64,000 bases of DNA from CAVXNP01 sp963763305 (GCA_963763305.1 CAVXNP010000001.1:186001-250000), one strand, 5' to 3'. Numbered from the stretch's first letter, positions 8,168-18,122 are shown. The notes: generated by a model from the sequence alone, not told the origin. Numbers and translations are program-made.

Positions 8168-10559
8168 ATGAACCCTGCAGATCCCCGCCCGCTGTCTCCC
8201 GACCTGCTGCATCGCATGAACGCCTACTGGCGCGCGGCCAACTACCTCACGGTGGGCCAGATCTACCTGCAGGACAACCCGCTGCTGGAGCAGCCGCTGA
8301 CGCTGGAGCACATCAAGCCACGGCTGCTCGGGCACTGGGGTACCACCGCCGGGCTGAACTTCCTCTACGTGCATTTCAACCGGCTGATCAAGCAGCACGA
8401 CCTGGACATGATCTACGTGATCGGCCCAGGTCACGGCGGCCCGGGCATCGTGGCGCACAGCTATCTGGAAGGCACCTACACCGAGTTCTACCCGGACATC
8501 GAACGCGACCGCAGCGGGATGCGCCGGCTGTTCCGGCAGTTTTCCTGGCCGTACGGCATCCCCAGCCATGTGGCGCCGGAAACACCTGGCTCGATCCACG
8601 AGGGCGGCGAGCTGGGCTACTCGCTGGCGCATGCCTACGGCGCGGCCTTCGACAACCCCGACCTGCTGGTCGCCTGCGTGGTGGGCGACGGCGAGGCGGA
8701 AACCGGTGCACTGGCCACCAGCTGGCATTCGAACAAGTTCCTCAACCCCGCCCGTGACGGCGCCGTTCTGCCGATCCTGCACCTGAACGGCTTCAAGATC
8801 GCCAACCCCACCGTGCTGGCACGGATCAGCCACGAGGAACTCGAACAACTGTTGCGCGGCTACGGTTACGAGCCCAGCTTCGTCGAGGGCGACGATCCGG
8901 AGCAGGTGCACCAGCTGCTGGCCGCGGCACTGGACCAGGCACTGGCCTGCATCCAGGCGATCCAGCATGCGGCGCGCGCGGGTGACGCAGAGCCGCCGGT
9001 GCGCCCGCGCTGGCCGATGATCGTGTTTCGGACACCCAAGGGCTGGACCGGCCCCAAATTCGTCGATGGCGAGCCGGTCGAAGGCACCTGGCGGGCGCAT
9101 CAGGTGCCGATCAAGGACTTTACCGACCCGGCCCACATCAAACTGCTGGAGGGCTGGATGCGCAGCTACCGGCCGCACGAGCTGTTCGACGCAGGACGGG
9201 CGCTTCCGCGAGGAATTCGCCGAACTGGCTCCCACCGGCCATCGGCGCATGGGCGCCAACCCCCACGCGAATGGGGGCGGCCTGCTCAAGACGCTGCAGT
9301 TGCCCTCGTTCGATGAGCATGCGGTGGACGTGCCGGTCCCCGGTGCGGTCAGGGCGGAGGCCACCCGCGTACTCGGCGGTTACCTGCGCGAGGTGATGAA
9401 GCACAACCTGCCCACGCGCAACTTCCGCCTGTTCGGCCCGGACGAGACCGCCTCCAACCGGCTGCAGGACGTGTACGAGGTCTCGGGCAAGGCATGGATG
9501 GCACAGACGCTGCCGGTGGACACCGACCTGGCCGCTGACGGACGGGTGATGGAAGTGCTCAGCGAGCACCTGTGCGAGGGCTGGCTGGAGGGCTACCTGC
9601 TGACCGGCCGGCACGGGCTGTTCTCCTGCTACGAGGCGTTCATCCACATCGTCGACTCGATGTTCAACCAGCACGCCAAGTGGCTCAAGGTGACCCGCAA
9701 GATCCCGTGGCGCGCGCCGATCGCCTCGCTCAACTATCTGCTCACCTCGCATGTCTGGCGGCAGGACCACAACGGCTTCTCGCACCAGGACCCGGGCTTC
9801 ATCGACCACGTCGCCAACAAGAGCGCCGAAGTGGTGCGAATCTATCTGCCGCCGGACGCCAACTGCCTGCTGTCGGTAGCCGACCACTGTCTGCGCAGCC
9901 GCAACTACGTCAATCTGATCGTCGCCGGCAAGCAACCGGAGTGGCAGTGGCTGGACATGGACGCGGCGGTGCGCCACTGCAGCGTGGGCGCCGGAATATG
10001 GTCGTGGGCAGGCACCGGCGACGGCGACGAGCCGGACGTGGTGATGGCCTGCGCCGGGGACGTGCCCACGCTGGAAACGCTGGCGGCGGTGACCCTGTTG
10101 CGCGAGTACGTGCCGGACATCCGCATCCGGGTGGTCAACGTGGTCGACCTGATGGCGCTGCAACCGTCCAGCGAGCACCCGCACGGGCTGGCCGACAGCG
10201 ACTTCGATGCCATGTTCACCACCGACAGGCCGGTGATCTTCGCCTTCCACGGCTACCCCGGGATCATCCACCGGCTGACCTATCGCCGCCGCAACCACGA
10301 CAACATCCACGTGCGCGGCTACAAGGAGGAAGGCACCACCACCACGCCGTTCGACATGGTGGTGCTGAACAACCTGGACCGCTACCAGCTGGCACTCGAT
10401 GCGATCAGTCGCATCCCGCGTCTGGCCGACCGGCTGCCGACCGCCACCGACCGCTACTGGGAAACCATGGAGCGGCACAAGCTCTACGTCAGCGAACACG
10501 GCCAGGACCTGCCGGAGGTGAGGAACTGGCGCTGGACCACGGCGAAGCCGGGGCTGTGA
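8168..10559 (+). pseudogene. xfp: phosphoketolase (Xfp family), interrupted by a +1 frameshift
   Basis: Thiamine-diphosphate enzyme splitting xylulose 5-phosphate (and often fructose 6-phosphate) with phosphate into acetyl phosphate and glyceraldehyde 3-phosphate (erythrose 4-phosphate). The first frame runs from ATG 8168 (GGAG site) and contains GPGHGGPG, SIHEGGELGYSLAHAYGA and the ThDP motif GDGEAETGA. At 9191 the frame changes: HELFD is followed, one base later, by QDGRFREEF, and then by a second intact frame to TGA 10557-10559. Deleting one base near 9191 restores a full protein of about 797 residues, aligned without a gap to the family LFDENGR region. This is either a true inactivating insertion or an assembly error; all other motifs are intact. 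Confidence 0.85.
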
Positions 10560-10576
10560 TCGACCCGTCGGCCCCG

Positions 10577-11716
10577 ATGCGGACGATACTGGCGCTCAAC
10601 AGCGGGTCGTCATCGCTGAAGTTCGGCCTGTTCCGCAGCGACGGCGTGGAGGCGCAGCCGCTGTACCGCGGCCAGGCCAGCGCGATCGGCAGCGATCACG
10701 GCGGCTTCGAGCTGCACGACGCGCAAGGTCGGCCACAGCTGGTCGAGCGCACCGGCTGGCAGGACCAGGCCCAGGCATTCGCACGCATAGCGCAGCTGTT
10801 CAGCGACGGGCACTTGCCGTCGCCGGATGCGATCGGCCACCGACTGGTCCATGGCGGCGTACAGTTGTGCCGGCACACCCTGATCGACGCGACGGTGCGG
10901 CGCCTGTTGCAGGACGCCATCGCCTTTGCGCCACTACACCTTCCCGCGGCGCTGGCCGGCATCGACGCCATGCAGGCGCAATTCCCGCAGGTGCCGCAGG
11001 TGGCCTGCCTGGACACCGCCTTCCACGCCGATCTGCCGGCGGTGGCGGCCACCCTGCCGATCGCCCACGCGCTGAGTGAGCAGGGCCTGCGCCGCTTCGG
11101 CTTCCACGGCCTGTCGTGCGAATCGATCGTGCACCAGCTGGGCGATCCGCTGCCGCCGCGGCTGGTGATCGCGCATCTGGGCAACGGCAGCAGCGTCACC
11201 GCGGTGCGCGCCGGCCGCTCGATCGATACCAGCATGGGCCTGACGCCCAGCGGCGGGGTGATGATGGCCACCCGCAGCGGCGACCTGGACCCGGGTCTGC
11301 TGGCCTACCTGGTCCGCGAGCGCGGGTTCGGCGCCGCCGCGCTGGAAGACCTCATCGATCGCAATGCCGGCATGCTGGGTGTGTCGGGCCTGAGCGGCGA
11401 CATGCAGCGGCTGCGACATGCGGCTCCGGAGCATCCACGGGCGCGGCTGGCCATCGACATGTTCTGCCATTCGGTATGCAAGCACGTGGCCGGACTGATT
11501 GCCGTGCTCGGCGGCCTTGATCTGCTGGTATTCACCGGGGGCATCGGCGAACACGACCGCGCCACCCGCGCCGGGATCTGCCGTGGACTGGCCTGCTTTG
11601 GCGTGGCCAGCGAGGCCGATGGACCGGACACGCCGCCGTCGGCCGTGCCGGTTCGCGTGCAGCCGTCACAGGAGGCCGAGCAGATCGCGCGCCACACCGC
11701 CCGCCTGAGCACCTGA
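10577..11716 (+). CDS. ackA: acetate kinase
   Basis: Converts acetyl phosphate + ADP to acetate + ATP, completing the phosphoketolase route. The 379 residues begin MRTILALNSGSSSLKF (phosphate-binding signature) and contain GHRLVHGG, FHGLS, IAHLGNGSSVTAV (second signature), SMGLTPSGGVMMATRSGDLDPG and FTGGIGEHD. Slightly shorter than the usual 395-400. The ATG at 10577 matches the family N-terminus. A GTG at 10556 overlapping the phosphoketolase stop (GTGA) is an alternative and shows tight coupling. The pair forms a substrate-level ATP module. Confidence 0.93.
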   Translation: MRTILALNSGSSSLKFGLFRSDGVEAQPLYRGQASAIGSDHGGFELHDAQGRPQLVERTGWQDQAQAFARIAQLFSDGHLPSPDAIGHRLVHGGVQLCRHTLIDATVRRLLQDAIAFAPLHLPAALAGIDAMQAQFPQVPQVACLDTAFHADLPAVAATLPIAHALSEQGLRRFGFHGLSCESIVHQLGDPLPPRLVIAHLGNGSSVTAVRAGRSIDTSMGLTPSGGVMMATRSGDLDPGLLAYLVRERGFGAAALEDLIDRNAGMLGVSGLSGDMQRLRHAAPEHPRARLAIDMFCHSVCKHVAGLIAVLGGLDLLVFTGGIGEHDRATRAGICRGLACFGVASEADGPDTPPSAVPVRVQPSQEAEQIARHTARLST

Positions 11717-11826
11717 CCACCGGCACGCACGACGCCGCCCGGGCGACAGCCGCGAAGCGCCAGGGCACCGCCCGGTCGCGTCTCGCTCACGGATCCGCGG
11801 CTGGACGATGCGCTGTCGGCATGCGC

Positions 11827-12477
11827 TCAGGAAATACGCATGCGGTCGTCGACCGACTTCACACCCGGCGCGGCCCATACCGCCCGCTCCACCGCCTGGC
11901 GCTCCTCCCAGTCGTCCACGTCACCCTCGATGGTGACCCGGCCGTCGTCCCGCACGTCGATCCGGATCCGCTCCGCCTCGACCTCGGCATGCCGCTTGAG
12001 TGCATCGGTGATGCGGCGGCGCATGTCGCCGGCATTGGCGGTCTGGGTCAGTTCGATCTGGTTGCTCACACCGATCACCCCGGACAACTTGCGGATCGCC
12101 GCCTCGGCGGCCATGCGCTGGAAATTCCAGTGCAACCGGCCGGTCAGGGTGACCCAGCCCTTGGCCACCTTCACCTTGACCGTTTCGCGGGGGACCACGG
12201 TGCTCCAGGACAGGATCGCGACCGCGCGATCGGCGATCTCGTCGTCGTTGACTTTTTTGTCGCCGGGAAGGCGCACCTCGATTTCCTGGGCGATCGCCTT
12301 GACGCCCCTGACCCGCCAGGTGGCGTGCTCGGCGGCAAATTTCTGGGCGTAGCTGGGGACGTGGCCGCTCAGCGTGATCACCCCGTTCTCGGCGGTGACA
12401 CCAATGTCGGCGGCGTCGATGCTGGGCTCGTAGTCCAACTCGTCGAGCACGAGTTGGCGCAGTGCTTTGTCGTTCAT
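11827..12477 (-). CDS. triple BON-domain protein
   Basis: 216 residues with three consecutive BON repeats (about 3-70, 78-145, 148-215). Each has the ITLSGHV / VTLTGRL / VTIEGDV beta-strand and a following helix ending in a V-x-G-V / L-x-G-V / A-x-G-V turn. There is no signal peptide, so it is a cytoplasmic relative of OsmY-type proteins; BON domains are thought to bind membranes or small ligands. It is convergent with ackA and preceded by an FNR-like box, so probably part of the low-oxygen response. The molecular role is unknown. Confidence 0.85.
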   Translation of the reverse strand: MNDKALRQLVLDELDYEPSIDAADIGVTAENGVITLSGHVPSYAQKFAAEHATWRVRGVKAIAQEIEVRLPGDKKVNDDEIADRAVAILSWSTVVPRETVKVKVAKGWVTLTGRLHWNFQRMAAEAAIRKLSGVIGVSNQIELTQTANAGDMRRRITDALKRHAEVEAERIRIDVRDDGRVTIEGDVDDWEERQAVERAVWAAPGVKSVDDRMRIS

Positions 12478-12541
12478 GGAATGCCTCCGGACGCGAAGGA
12501 TTCCCCCGACCGCATTACTGCCTAAATCCGATCACCGGACA

Positions 12542-12555
12542 TTGACGCCGGTCAA
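12542..12555 (-). promoter_or_regulatory. FNR-like box upstream of the BON-domain gene
   Basis: TTGAC-GCCG-GTCAA is a symmetric site with both inner bases off consensus, centred 71 bases upstream of the BON ATG (12477). An AGTAAT hexamer on the minus strand (12519-12514) is about 32 bases downstream of the centre, consistent with a class II layout. It is the fifth such site in 10.7 kb. Confidence 0.55.
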
Positions 12556-12574
12556 GAGGGCGTCCGCCTCTGCC

Positions 12575-13399
12575 TCAGGTGCCGGGCTCGAGCATGGTGC
12601 CGTCGAGCGCGGCCAGCCGGTCCAGCTCGGCATCGAGGAACCCGGCTTCGAGCCGTGCCGGCCGGTTGAACGGCCCGCGTAACTGCACGCCCAGGTAGGT
12701 GTGCAACAGCTCGAAGAAGGTTGCCACCGGCTCGCGCCCGTCGCGCTCGCAACACCAGCGAAACCAGCGCGTCCCGGCCGCCACGTGCGCCACTTCCTCG
12801 CGCAGGATCACTTCCAGGATCGCCACGGTGCGATCGTCGCCGACGCTGCGCAGGCGTTCGATCATGCCCGGCGTGACATCCAGTCCGCGCGCCTCGAGCA
12901 CGCGCGGCACCAGCGCCATGCGCGCGGTATCGTCGGCGGCGGTTTTCTCGGCCATCTCCCACAATCCGTTGTGCGCATCGAAATCGCCGTAGCGGTGGCC
13001 CAGTTCGGCCAGCCGCTGCGACAGCATGGCGAAATGCCGGGCCTCGTCGGCCGCGCAGCTGGCCCAGTCGCGGTAATACGCGGCCGGCTTTCCACGGAAA
13101 CGGTAGACCGCGTCCCAGGCCAGGTTGATTGCGTTGAACTCGATGTGGGCGATCGCATGCACCAGCGCGGCACGGCCCTCGGCGCTGCCCAGGCCGCGCT
13201 GGGGCACCTGGCGCGGACTGACCAGCCGTGGGCGGGCCGGACGGCCCGGAGCGCCGATCGGCTTCGGCGGGGGCGCGTCCGGATCCGGCCGCAGCTGGCC
13301 GGACTGCAGTGCCTGCCAGGTGGCGGCAGTCAGCTGCAGCTTGTGCTCAGGATCGCTGGCGTCCAGGCAACGCCCGGCGGCCGCGTGCAGATCGTCCAT
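12575..13399 (-). CDS. DUF455 family ferritin-like protein
   Basis: 274-residue member of the DUF455 ferritin-like family, function unknown. Carboxylate/histidine pairs typical of a four-helix metal site are visible: HIEFNAINL, ADEARHFAM and REEVAHVAAG. An E-x-x-H pattern recurs in helices at about 105-240. It directly follows purF on the same strand. ATG 13399 (MDDLHAAAGRCLDASDP) fits the family start; a GTG at 13426 overlapping the purF stop region would add nine residues. A di-iron centre is likely but not shown. Confidence 0.82.
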   Translation of the reverse strand: MDDLHAAAGRCLDASDPEHKLQLTAATWQALQSGQLRPDPDAPPPKPIGAPGRPARPRLVSPRQVPQRGLGSAEGRAALVHAIAHIEFNAINLAWDAVYRFRGKPAAYYRDWASCAADEARHFAMLSQRLAELGHRYGDFDAHNGLWEMAEKTAADDTARMALVPRVLEARGLDVTPGMIERLRSVGDDRTVAILEVILREEVAHVAAGTRWFRWCCERDGREPVATFFELLHTYLGVQLRGPFNRPARLEAGFLDAELDRLAALDGTMLEPGT

Positions 13400-13418
13400 C
13401 GCCGCACGCGCACCCGCT

Positions 13419-14894
13419 TCAGGCACTGCGGCGGGCCGCCTTGGCGTCGTCCGAGCGCAGCATCTCGATCTGGTCCAGGTACTGCTTCTCCAGGCCGGTG
13501 ACGTATTCGCCGGAAAAGCACGAGGTGTCGAACTGGTTGATCGATTCGTTGCCGTCGTGCACGGCCCAGATCAGGTCGGGCAGGTCCTGGTAGATCAGCC
13601 AGTCGGCGCCCAGCACCTTCTCCACCTCCTTGTCGGTGCGCCCGGCGGCCACCAGCTCGCTGGCCGAGGGCATGTCGATGCCATAGACATTGGGGTAGCG
13701 CACCGGCGGCGCAGCCGAGGCGAAGTAGACATTCCTGGCGCCGGCCTCGCGCGCCATCTGGATGATCTGCTTGGAGGTGGTGCCGCGCACGATCGAGTCG
13801 TCCACCAGCAGCACGTTCTTGTTGCGAAATTCCAGGTGGATCGCGTTGAGTTTGCGGCGCACGGACTTCACCCGGTCGCCCTGCCCCGGCATGATGAAGG
13901 TGCGGCCGACGTAGCGGTTCTTGACGAAGCCCTCGCGGAACGGCACGCCCAGTGCGCCGGCCAGCGCGCTGGCGGCGGTACGCGCGGTGTCGGGAATCGG
14001 GATCACCGCGTCGATGCCGTGATCGGGGCGCTCGCGCAGGATCTTCTCGGCCAGCTTCTCGCCCATGCGCAGGCGCGCCTTGTACACCGAGATGTCCTCG
14101 ATCATCGAGTCCGGCCGCGCCAGGTAGACGTATTCGAAAATGCACGGGGCATGTACCGCGCCCTCGGCGCAGCGGCGGGCGTGCAGCTCGCCCTGATCGG
14201 AAATGAACACCGCTTCGCCCGGCGCGATATCGCGCACGTGCGTGAACCCCAGCACATCGAAGGCCACCGACTCGGACGCCACCGCATAGTCGCGGCCCTC
14301 GGCGGTGATGCGCTCGCCCAGCACCAGCGGCCGGATCCCGTTGGGGTCGCGGAAGGCGAGCAGGCCGTAGCCCTGGATCAGCGCCACGCAGGCGTAACCG
14401 CCGCGGGCGCGCCCATGCACCCCGGCGACCGCCTTGAACATCCGGTCCGGAGTCAGCGTCATGCGATCCTGGATCTGCAGCTCGTGCGCCAGCACGTTGA
14501 GCAGAACCTCGGAGTCCGAGTCGGTGTTGATATGCCGGCGGTCGTCCTCGAACACCTGACGCCGCAGCGCCTCGGTGTTGACCAGGTTGCCGTTGTGCGC
14601 AAAGGCAATCCCGTAGGGCGAGTTGACGTAGAACGGCTGCGCCTCGTCGGCCCCTTCGGAGCCGGCGGTGGGATAGCGGCAGTGACCGATGCCGATGCGC
14701 CCGCGCAGGCGGCTCATCGAGGCCTGGGTGAAGACGTCGCGCACCAGCCCGTTGCCCTTGTGCAGGCGCAGGCGGCTGCCGTCGACGGTGGTGATGCCGG
14801 CCGCATCCTGGCCGCGATGCTGCAGCACCGTGAGCCCGTCATAAAGCGCCGATGCCACTTCGGTGGTACCGACAATGCCGATGATTCCGCACAT
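13419..14894 (-). CDS. purF: amidophosphoribosyltransferase
   Basis: First committed step of purine synthesis: PRPP + glutamine to phosphoribosylamine. 491 residues starting MCGIIGIVG, so Cys2 becomes the N-terminal nucleophile of the glutaminase domain (1-240). The phosphoribosyltransferase domain has the PRPP loop NVLLVDDSIVRGTTSKQII. ATG 14894 is fixed by the required Cys2. It lies 13 bases downstream of cvpA, the conserved gammaproteobacterial cvpA-purF order. Confidence 0.97.
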   Translation of the reverse strand: MCGIIGIVGTTEVASALYDGLTVLQHRGQDAAGITTVDGSRLRLHKGNGLVRDVFTQASMSRLRGRIGIGHCRYPTAGSEGADEAQPFYVNSPYGIAFAHNGNLVNTEALRRQVFEDDRRHINTDSDSEVLLNVLAHELQIQDRMTLTPDRMFKAVAGVHGRARGGYACVALIQGYGLLAFRDPNGIRPLVLGERITAEGRDYAVASESVAFDVLGFTHVRDIAPGEAVFISDQGELHARRCAEGAVHAPCIFEYVYLARPDSMIEDISVYKARLRMGEKLAEKILRERPDHGIDAVIPIPDTARTAASALAGALGVPFREGFVKNRYVGRTFIMPGQGDRVKSVRRKLNAIHLEFRNKNVLLVDDSIVRGTTSKQIIQMAREAGARNVYFASAAPPVRYPNVYGIDMPSASELVAAGRTDKEVEKVLGADWLIYQDLPDLIWAVHDGNESINQFDTSCFSGEYVTGLEKQYLDQIEMLRSDDAKAARRSA

Positions 14895-14907
14895 GTTGTT
14901 GCCTGCT

Positions 14908-15525
14908 CTAGATAGTCGTCGCCCGGGTGGCCGTGGGCACGGCCGAGGATGAAGCACTGCGCGCGGGCACTGGCGAGGCACCGGGCAGGATTGCCGGCAA
15001 CGAGGCCGGCACTGGCGGCAGGCGATCCATCACCACCGACGGATGAAAATACTGGCGCACACTGGCGGGCACCCACTGCCCCAGCCATGCCGCGGTGCCC
15101 TGGAACTGTGGCAGCAGTCGCGACTGCTGCCACCACGGGTCGCGGGTGACCGCGGTGAAGCCCAGCAGGAACACCGCCAGGGTCACCAGCACGACACCGC
15201 GCGCCAATCCGAAAAACATGCCGAGCAGCCGGTCCGTACCGCTCAATCCGGTACCCACGATCAACTTGCTGGCCACGAACCGGAGCAGCGCACCGGCCAG
15301 CAGCACCAGCACGAAGCAGATCCCGTAGCCGACCAGCAGGCGCACCGAGGGCAACGAGATGCTGTGTTCGAAATAACCTGCCACCAGCGGACCGAAGCGC
15401 ATCGACAACCAGAACGCCGCGATCCAGATGACCAGCGCCAGTACCTCGGAGATGAGGCCGCGCCAAAGCCCCATCAAGACCGAGACGGCGAGCGTGCCGA
15501 GGATGAGATAGTCGGTCCAGTTCAT
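14908..15525 (-). CDS. cvpA: CvpA family membrane protein
   Basis: 205-residue inner-membrane protein with four predicted helices at about 5-25, 28-48, 65-85 and 103-125, and a Pro/Ala/Ser-rich C-terminal tail (about 165-205). Family named for colicin V production; it also affects envelope integrity. The N-terminus MNWTDYLILGTLAVSVLMGL matches the family exactly. It sits between the SPOR gene and purF, probably one operon. Confidence 0.93.
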   Translation of the reverse strand: MNWTDYLILGTLAVSVLMGLWRGLISEVLALVIWIAAFWLSMRFGPLVAGYFEHSISLPSVRLLVGYGICFVLVLLAGALLRFVASKLIVGTGLSGTDRLLGMFFGLARGVVLVTLAVFLLGFTAVTRDPWWQQSRLLPQFQGTAAWLGQWVPASVRQYFHPSVVMDRLPPVPASLPAILPGASPVPARSASSSAVPTATRATTI

Positions 15526-15560
15526 GGTTTCCAGTCGCCTGCCCGCTCGGTCGCCTCGAT

Positions 15561-16544
15561 TCAGGGCACGCTGACGACGTTGCCGTCCAACGCCAGCTGC
15601 GACTTGATCCGGTCGCGCACGCGCAGGGCTTCGTCACGCTGTGTCATCGGACCGGCCCGTACCCGCCACAGGCGCCGCCCGCCCACCTGGACCGAATCGA
15701 CGAACCCGTCGAAGCCGGCGCCACGCAGTTTGTCGCGCAGCGCGTTGGCATCGGCCTGCCCGGCCATGGCCGCCACCTGCACGGCGAAACCGCCGGCCCG
15801 TGATGGCGTCGCGGCGTGCGTCCTGGCCGGGGCCGGCGTGGCAGCCGCATCGCCGTGCTGGTCCTCGGCCTGGCTTTCCAGCCGTGCGGGTACCCCGGAA
15901 ATGCTCTGGGTGATCTTCAGTCGCGCGGCCTCGGCGGCGGCGCGCGTGGCAAACGGGCCGGCGGTCACCAGGGTCAACGACTTGCCCTCCTGCTTGAGGC
16001 TGCTGCCGGAAACCGGATAGCCCAGGGCCCTGACCTTGCCGATCAGGCGCTGCGCACTGGCATGGTTGGCGTAGGCGCTGAGGTTGAGGGTGAACCGCTG
16101 GTGCGCGGCAGTGACCGTGGCACCGGCCGTCTGCGCGCTGGCCGGTTTGCTGTCATCCGGCTGCTTGGTGGCAGTCTCCGGTGGGCTGGCCGCTGCCGGC
16201 GCGGCCGCCGGTGGGGCGGTTGGCGGCGCGGCGCTCTGTTCCGGGGCGCCCGACGTCGGCGCGGTGCCGACATCCCGCGGGCGGCGGGAACCGATATCCA
16301 CGGTAGCCAGCTGATCCGAAGGCGCTGCCATCTGCGTGGGTATCGCCGGCGTGCTCGAGTTGCCGGCAGGATGGTCGGTGCCCAGGTCCATGGTTCGCGT
16401 CTGCAGGTCGCGATCCGGCGCGGGCGGGATGGCCAGGGTCACCGACTGGTCGCCACCGGGCGGCGGCGTGCTGGAAAAGAACATCGGCACGAACAGCACC
16501 GCCAAGGCGATCAGGACGGCGGCTCCCAGCAGACGTGTTTTCAA
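15561..16544 (-). CDS. SPOR-domain protein (DedD-like)
   Basis: Bitopic inner-membrane protein predicted to bind denuded septal peptidoglycan. It begins with TTG 16544 (GGAG site 7 bases upstream) giving LKTRLLGAAVLIALAVLFVPMFF, one N-terminal anchor (3-22). A long Pro/Ala-rich periplasmic linker follows, with two SPOR-type modules at the end (about 150-230 and 245-325; the last has FAVQVAAMAGQADANALRDKL). 327 residues. Position between folC and cvpA is that of dedD in gammaproteobacteria. Confidence 0.87.
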   Translation of the reverse strand: MKTRLLGAAVLIALAVLFVPMFFSSTPPPGGDQSVTLAIPPAPDRDLQTRTMDLGTDHPAGNSSTPAIPTQMAAPSDQLATVDIGSRRPRDVGTAPTSGAPEQSAAPPTAPPAAAPAAASPPETATKQPDDSKPASAQTAGATVTAAHQRFTLNLSAYANHASAQRLIGKVRALGYPVSGSSLKQEGKSLTLVTAGPFATRAAAEAARLKITQSISGVPARLESQAEDQHGDAAATPAPARTHAATPSRAGGFAVQVAAMAGQADANALRDKLRGAGFDGFVDSVQVGGRRLWRVRAGPMTQRDEALRVRDRIKSQLALDGNVVSVP

Positions 16545-16642
16545 GAGTTGGCTCCAGGCGACAGGCTCGGCACGTAACGTGGCGATTATACCCGGCACGC
16601 CCGGGCACTTGCCGGAAAGGGGCAATGCCGGCCCCGTTCGAT

Positions 16643-17944
16643 TCAGCCAGCCGCCGCGGCCAGCACCGCCGTGGCCACGAAAAAGGAACCGAACGCCAGG
16701 ATGCAATCGCCGCTGCGCGCGGCTTGCCTGGCGGCGGCGAGCGCCGGCGCAACCTCGGGGTGGACATCGAACAGCGCCTTTGGCAACGCCCGTTGCAGCG
16801 TGCGGGCCAGCAGTTCGGCCGGTAAACCGCGCGGCGAAACGCGGTCCAGTCCGGCCAGGTGCCAATGCGCAACCCGATCACCCAGCGCCGCGATCACGCC
16901 GGCCACGTCCTTGTCCGCCAGTGCGCCATAGACCGCATGCACCCGCGACCGGGCGCCATCGGCCGGGCTGCGGCTGTCCAGCCAGTCGGCCAGTGCGCGC
17001 GCCGCCTGCGGGTTGTGCCCCACATCGACCATCAGCAGTGGGTCGCCACCGAGCGACTGCAGGCGGGCAGGCACCCGCACGGCGGTCAGGCCCTCGCTTG
17101 CCGCTTGCGCCAGCGCGATCGGCCGGTCGGTCGCAGGCAGCGCATGCAGCGCGGCAATCGCCGCCGCCGCATTGGCGTACTGCACCGGTGCAAGCAGGGC
17201 CGGATCGGGCAATTCCAGCACGGTGCCGTCGCGATGCTGCCACTGCCATCCACCCGCGTGACGGTGGACCCGGAAGTCGCGCCCCGCTCGTATCGCCACG
17301 GCCTGGACCTGCTCCATCGCCTGCAGGAGCCCGCGCGGCGGATCGACCTCGCCCACCACCAGCGGACGACCGCGCCGGGCGATACCGGCTTTCTCCCGCC
17401 CGATCGCGTCACGGTCCGGACCGAGCCAGTCCACGTGATCGAGGTCCACGGTGGTCACCACTGCCACATCGGCATCGACGATGTTGACCGCGTCCAGTCG
17501 TCCACCGAGACCGACCTCCAGGATCGCCACGTCCAGGTCCGCACGCGCGAACAGGTCGAGCGCGGCCAGCGTGGCGAACTCGAAATAGGTCAGCCCGATG
17601 GCGTCGGCCGCGCCCGCTCCGCGGGCCAGTTCGATCCGCTCGAAGGCGTCGACCAGTTCCCGGTCGGTCGCGTCGCTGCCGCAGATACGGATCCGCTCGT
17701 TGTAGCGCAGCAGGTGCGGCGAGGTATAGCAGGCCACCCGCCGCCCGTCCGCGCGCAGCATCGCGTCGAGCAGCGCCACGGTGGAGCCCTTGCCGTTGGT
17801 GCCGCCGACGGTGATCACCTGGCGTGCCGGCGCCGCCGCTCCCATGCGCCGCCAGACCGCGCTGACTCGATCGAGCCCCAGCTCGATCTCGCGCGGGTTG
17901 ATGCCTTCCTGATAGGCCAGCCACTGGGCCAGGGTGCGCGACAT
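16643..17944 (-). CDS. folC: dihydrofolate synthase / folylpolyglutamate synthase
   Basis: ATP-dependent addition of glutamate to dihydropteroate and to folates. 433 residues with the Mur-ligase P-loop ITVGGTNGKGSTVALLDAML (about 44-63), YTSPHLLRYNERI, LTYFEFATLAAL, EVGLGGRLDAVN and the C-terminal VDVGHNPQAARAL. ATG 17944 gives MSRTLAQWLAYQEGINP, the family N-terminus. It is upstream of the SPOR-cvpA-purF genes on the same strand. Confidence 0.96.
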   Translation of the reverse strand: MSRTLAQWLAYQEGINPREIELGLDRVSAVWRRMGAAAPARQVITVGGTNGKGSTVALLDAMLRADGRRVACYTSPHLLRYNERIRICGSDATDRELVDAFERIELARGAGAADAIGLTYFEFATLAALDLFARADLDVAILEVGLGGRLDAVNIVDADVAVVTTVDLDHVDWLGPDRDAIGREKAGIARRGRPLVVGEVDPPRGLLQAMEQVQAVAIRAGRDFRVHRHAGGWQWQHRDGTVLELPDPALLAPVQYANAAAAIAALHALPATDRPIALAQAASEGLTAVRVPARLQSLGGDPLLMVDVGHNPQAARALADWLDSRSPADGARSRVHAVYGALADKDVAGVIAALGDRVAHWHLAGLDRVSPRGLPAELLARTLQRALPKALFDVHPEVAPALAAARQAARSGDCILAFGSFFVATAVLAAAAG

Positions 17945-18122
17945 GCGGGTGCCTTCCGTCGGTTGCTTGCCAGGTGAATGCCGTTCGGACGATGACCGGC
18001 GCGGCAGTCTAAAGCATGCGCCGGCATGCCGACGACGCAACGACGCCGTGCCCGGCGGCGTACCATGGGCGTCCCGGGCCGGTTCGGCCTCGCCCACCCC
18101 ATTCGCCAGTCGGTTCCCCTGC

